Shown one piece after another: positions 31,461 to 32,246 of a stretch of DNA of 32,246 nt (within the stretch, counting starts at the first letter, position 1; every line of letters begins with the position of its first letter). Under the pieces are notes generated by a model. That model searched no databases. It was not told the origin of the DNA and was given only the letters and a program-made list of their open reading frames with translations. The translations under genes were made by a program, and so were the position numbers. This DNA comes from a virus. The stretch lies in IMG/VR virus record IMGVR_UViG_3300047287_000201, positions 1 through 32,246 of that record; one strand, given 5' to 3'.

Positions 31461-31480
31461 AAATCGAACGTATTAGATTT
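31461..31480. promoter_or_regulatory. Operator-like palindrome upstream of the regulator gene
   Basis: AAATCGAACGTATTAGATTT is the reverse complement of the site at 2926-2945 at 19 of 20 positions. The flanking bases extend it to TCAAATC and GATTTGA arms. It lies 45 bp upstream of a ribbon-helix-helix-like gene, which suggests self-regulation. CTCAAAT occurs again at 31484-31490. Confidence 0.55.
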
Positions 31481-31524
31481 GAACTCAAATATGTTGGCAA
31501 CAATCTTTAAGCTGGACTCTTGTA

Positions 31525-31818
31525 ATGGCAAGACCATTACGATATACTTATATAAGACTTATTGAAAACGAGGAAAACGTGGAAAAAACAGAGAAAAACG
31601 AAACCAAGCTAGTTCAACTCAATATGAGAACCCACACGCTTGAACAAGTTGCCGCTGTTAAGGAACGCACGCATGCCGAGTCGAGCACAGCCGCCATTCG
31701 CATGAGTATTGAAATTGCTGACATGGTCACAAAAACCATCCAAAGAGGCGGCAAGGTTATTTTAGATGTTGATGGCGAAAAACAAGAAATTGTTATGCCG
31801 AGCATGCCTCACCGATGA
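31525..31818 (+). CDS. Ribbon-helix-helix-like DNA-binding protein
   Basis: A 97-residue protein. Residues 27-65 have the ribbon-helix-helix pattern: a short strand TKLVQLNMR, helix A TLEQVAAVKERTH, turn AESSTA, helix B AAIRMSIEIADMVTK. The end (RGGKVILDVDGEKQEIVMP) is common in small RHH regulators. RHH proteins bind palindromes as dimers, and one lies just upstream. The ATG at 31525 has a weak ribosome-binding site but the same distance from its ACAATCTTTA motif as the first gene. A GTG at 31579, five bases after GAGG, is an alternative that gives 79 residues. A weak promoter-like ATACTTATA lies at 31544. Confidence 0.68.
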   Translation: MARPLRYTYIRLIENEENVEKTEKNETKLVQLNMRTHTLEQVAAVKERTHAESSTAAIRMSIEIADMVTKTIQRGGKVILDVDGEKQEIVMPSMPHR

Positions 31819-31828
31819 AAAGGAAAAA

Positions 31829-31993
31829 ATGAACCCAAGAGAACAATTTCATATTAGTTTGTTAGTTGCATCAGTCCGGGCAGCCGACGAAGTTATATCC
31901 CCTGAAAAATGGTTTTCTTTATCATTATTTTTTGAAATTGATTGCATAAGATTTTTTTATTCAAAAATGTGGTCGGACCTTGATGATTTTTAA
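31829..31993 (+). CDS. Hypothetical small protein
   Basis: A 54-residue protein with AAAAGGAAAAA before its ATG, 10 bp after the regulator gene. It has an N-terminal helix (REQFHISLLVASVRAADEV) and an aromatic, partly hydrophobic second half (KWFSLSLFFEIDCIRFFYSKMW). It could be a small membrane-associated or regulatory protein transcribed with the regulator. Its stop codon starts the promoter at 31991. The function is unknown. Confidence 0.55.
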   Translation: MNPREQFHISLLVASVRAADEVISPEKWFSLSLFFEIDCIRFFYSKMWSDLDDF

Positions 31994-32008
31994 TAGATAT
32001 AAGTGTAG
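31991..32008 (+). promoter_or_regulatory. Phage-type promoter, GATATAA subclass
   Basis: TAATAGATATAAGTGTAG combines the GATATAA core of 2582 and 4593 with the TGTAG end of 8506 and 11688, linking the two subclasses. It starts on the stop codon of the previous gene. No convincing gene follows before the terminator at 32073. Confidence 0.72.
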
Positions 32009-32099
32009 GTTGTAGTAGACCTATTTACTTGACTCCAAATAAAGATGGATTGTCTCCCCAAAACTTTATTTCCCCGCTAGTCCCCCTAGCGGGTTTTTT
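32008..32099 (+). ncRNA. Candidate small RNA (about 90 nt)
   Basis: Bounded by the promoter at 31991-32008 and the terminator at 32073-32099. Three hairpins are predicted by eye: TAGGT/ACCTA (32006-32010 with 32019-32023), AAATAAAG/CTTTATTT (32037-32044 with 32064-32071) and the terminator stem. The loop of the second hairpin holds TTGTCTCC (32050-32057), the exact complement of the ribosome-binding sites at 195-202 and 3026-3033, and close to those at 450, 2616 and 34. The only frame inside is 11 codons with no ribosome-binding site. Transcription and target pairing are inference. Confidence 0.5.
32073..32099 (+). terminator. Strong terminator
   Basis: CCCGCTAG and CTAGCGGG pair perfectly over eight bases around TCCCC and are followed by TTTTTT. 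This is the clearest rho-independent type terminator in the window, 65 bases after the expected start of transcription. Confidence 0.9.
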
Positions 32100-32222
32100 A
32101 TGCCCTGGACAAACTATACCGCCCCATCTTTAAACCCTTCTAATAGCCTCGCCATTGATTTTAATGAGAGGGGGTATGGTAGGGCACCCCTAGAGCTAAA
32201 AGACCTTTATAAAACGTTTTAG
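32100..32222 (+). CDS. Doubtful 40-residue frame
   Basis: An open frame starts at the ATG right after the terminator T-run (MPWTNYTAPSLNPSNSLAID..., ending LKDLYKTF). No ribosome-binding site precedes it. The composition looks protein-like, and it could be the start of a gene remodelled by recombination. The rest of the stretch, to the window end, shows nothing I can support. Confidence 0.22.
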   Translation: MPWTNYTAPSLNPSNSLAIDFNERGYGRAPLELKDLYKTF

Positions 32223-32246
32223 AGCGGTTGTGGTACAGCATAGTAA

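Noticed and set aside
1-32246. tRNA genes, integrase, anti-CRISPR or toxin-antitoxin pair
   Set aside because: No cloverleaf-like sequence or recombinase motif was noticed by eye. The RHH-like gene at 31525 followed by a small gene could suggest an antitoxin-toxin pair, but the 54-residue product has no toxin motif.

Overview
This window reads as the replication and structural part of a short-tailed (podovirus-type) tailed phage. Every convincing gene is on the + strand. Genes are tightly packed, with many stop/start overlaps (TAATG, ATGA). The order early/replication genes, terminase small and large subunits, portal, scaffold, major capsid, tail fibres, tail adaptor/nozzle, internal virion proteins and lysis genes is a phage plan. 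No bacterial housekeeping gene, tRNA, integrase or clear lysogeny module was seen, so a lytic life cycle is likely. The host cannot be named from the sequence. A Gram-negative host is a reasonable guess from the tail type and M15-type endolysin, but it is only inference.

Layout. (1) 1-5.3 kb: small early proteins, a VapE/D5-like helicase (459-1691), an archaeo-eukaryotic-type primase (1691-2560), a small winged-helix protein, a calcineurin-like phosphoesterase (3642-4337) flanked by two paralogous proteins of unknown function, and several mini membrane proteins. (2) 5.4-6.6 kb: four small conserved-looking proteins of unknown role. (3) 6.6-13.8 kb: the packaging and head block, with TerS, TerL, portal, scaffold, major capsid (TTG start) and a probable decoration protein. 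(4) 13.9-20.3 kb: a host-range block with two large fibres that share an N-terminal anchor, a fibre-assembly-like protein between them, and three tandem adhesin-like paralogues, two of which are glycine-rich. (5) 20.3-21.4 kb: a truncated GIY-YIG endonuclease and small structural genes. (6) 21.4-25.5 kb: tail adaptor and nozzle. (7) 25.5-30.3 kb: four internal/ejection-type proteins, one ending in an S74-like domain. (8) 30.3-31.5 kb: lysis cassette. (9) 31.5-32.2 kb: a ribbon-helix-helix-like regulator, a small gene and a promoter-terminator pair with no convincing gene between them.

Regulation. A recurring 18-bp box close to TAATACTTATAATTGTAG precedes the main gene blocks, always on the + strand. 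Its length and its TAATAC start resemble T7-type promoters, which suggests a phage-encoded single-subunit RNA polymerase whose gene lies outside the window. Two near-identical 20-bp palindromes (2926-2945 and 31461-31480) look like operators, the second just upstream of the ribbon-helix-helix gene. The most novel candidate is an RNA of about 90 nt (32008-32099). A single-stranded loop in it carries UUGUCUCC, the exact complement of the GGAGACAA ribosome-binding sites of two early genes and a close match to three more. This would fit an RNA that turns down early genes late in infection, but that is untested.
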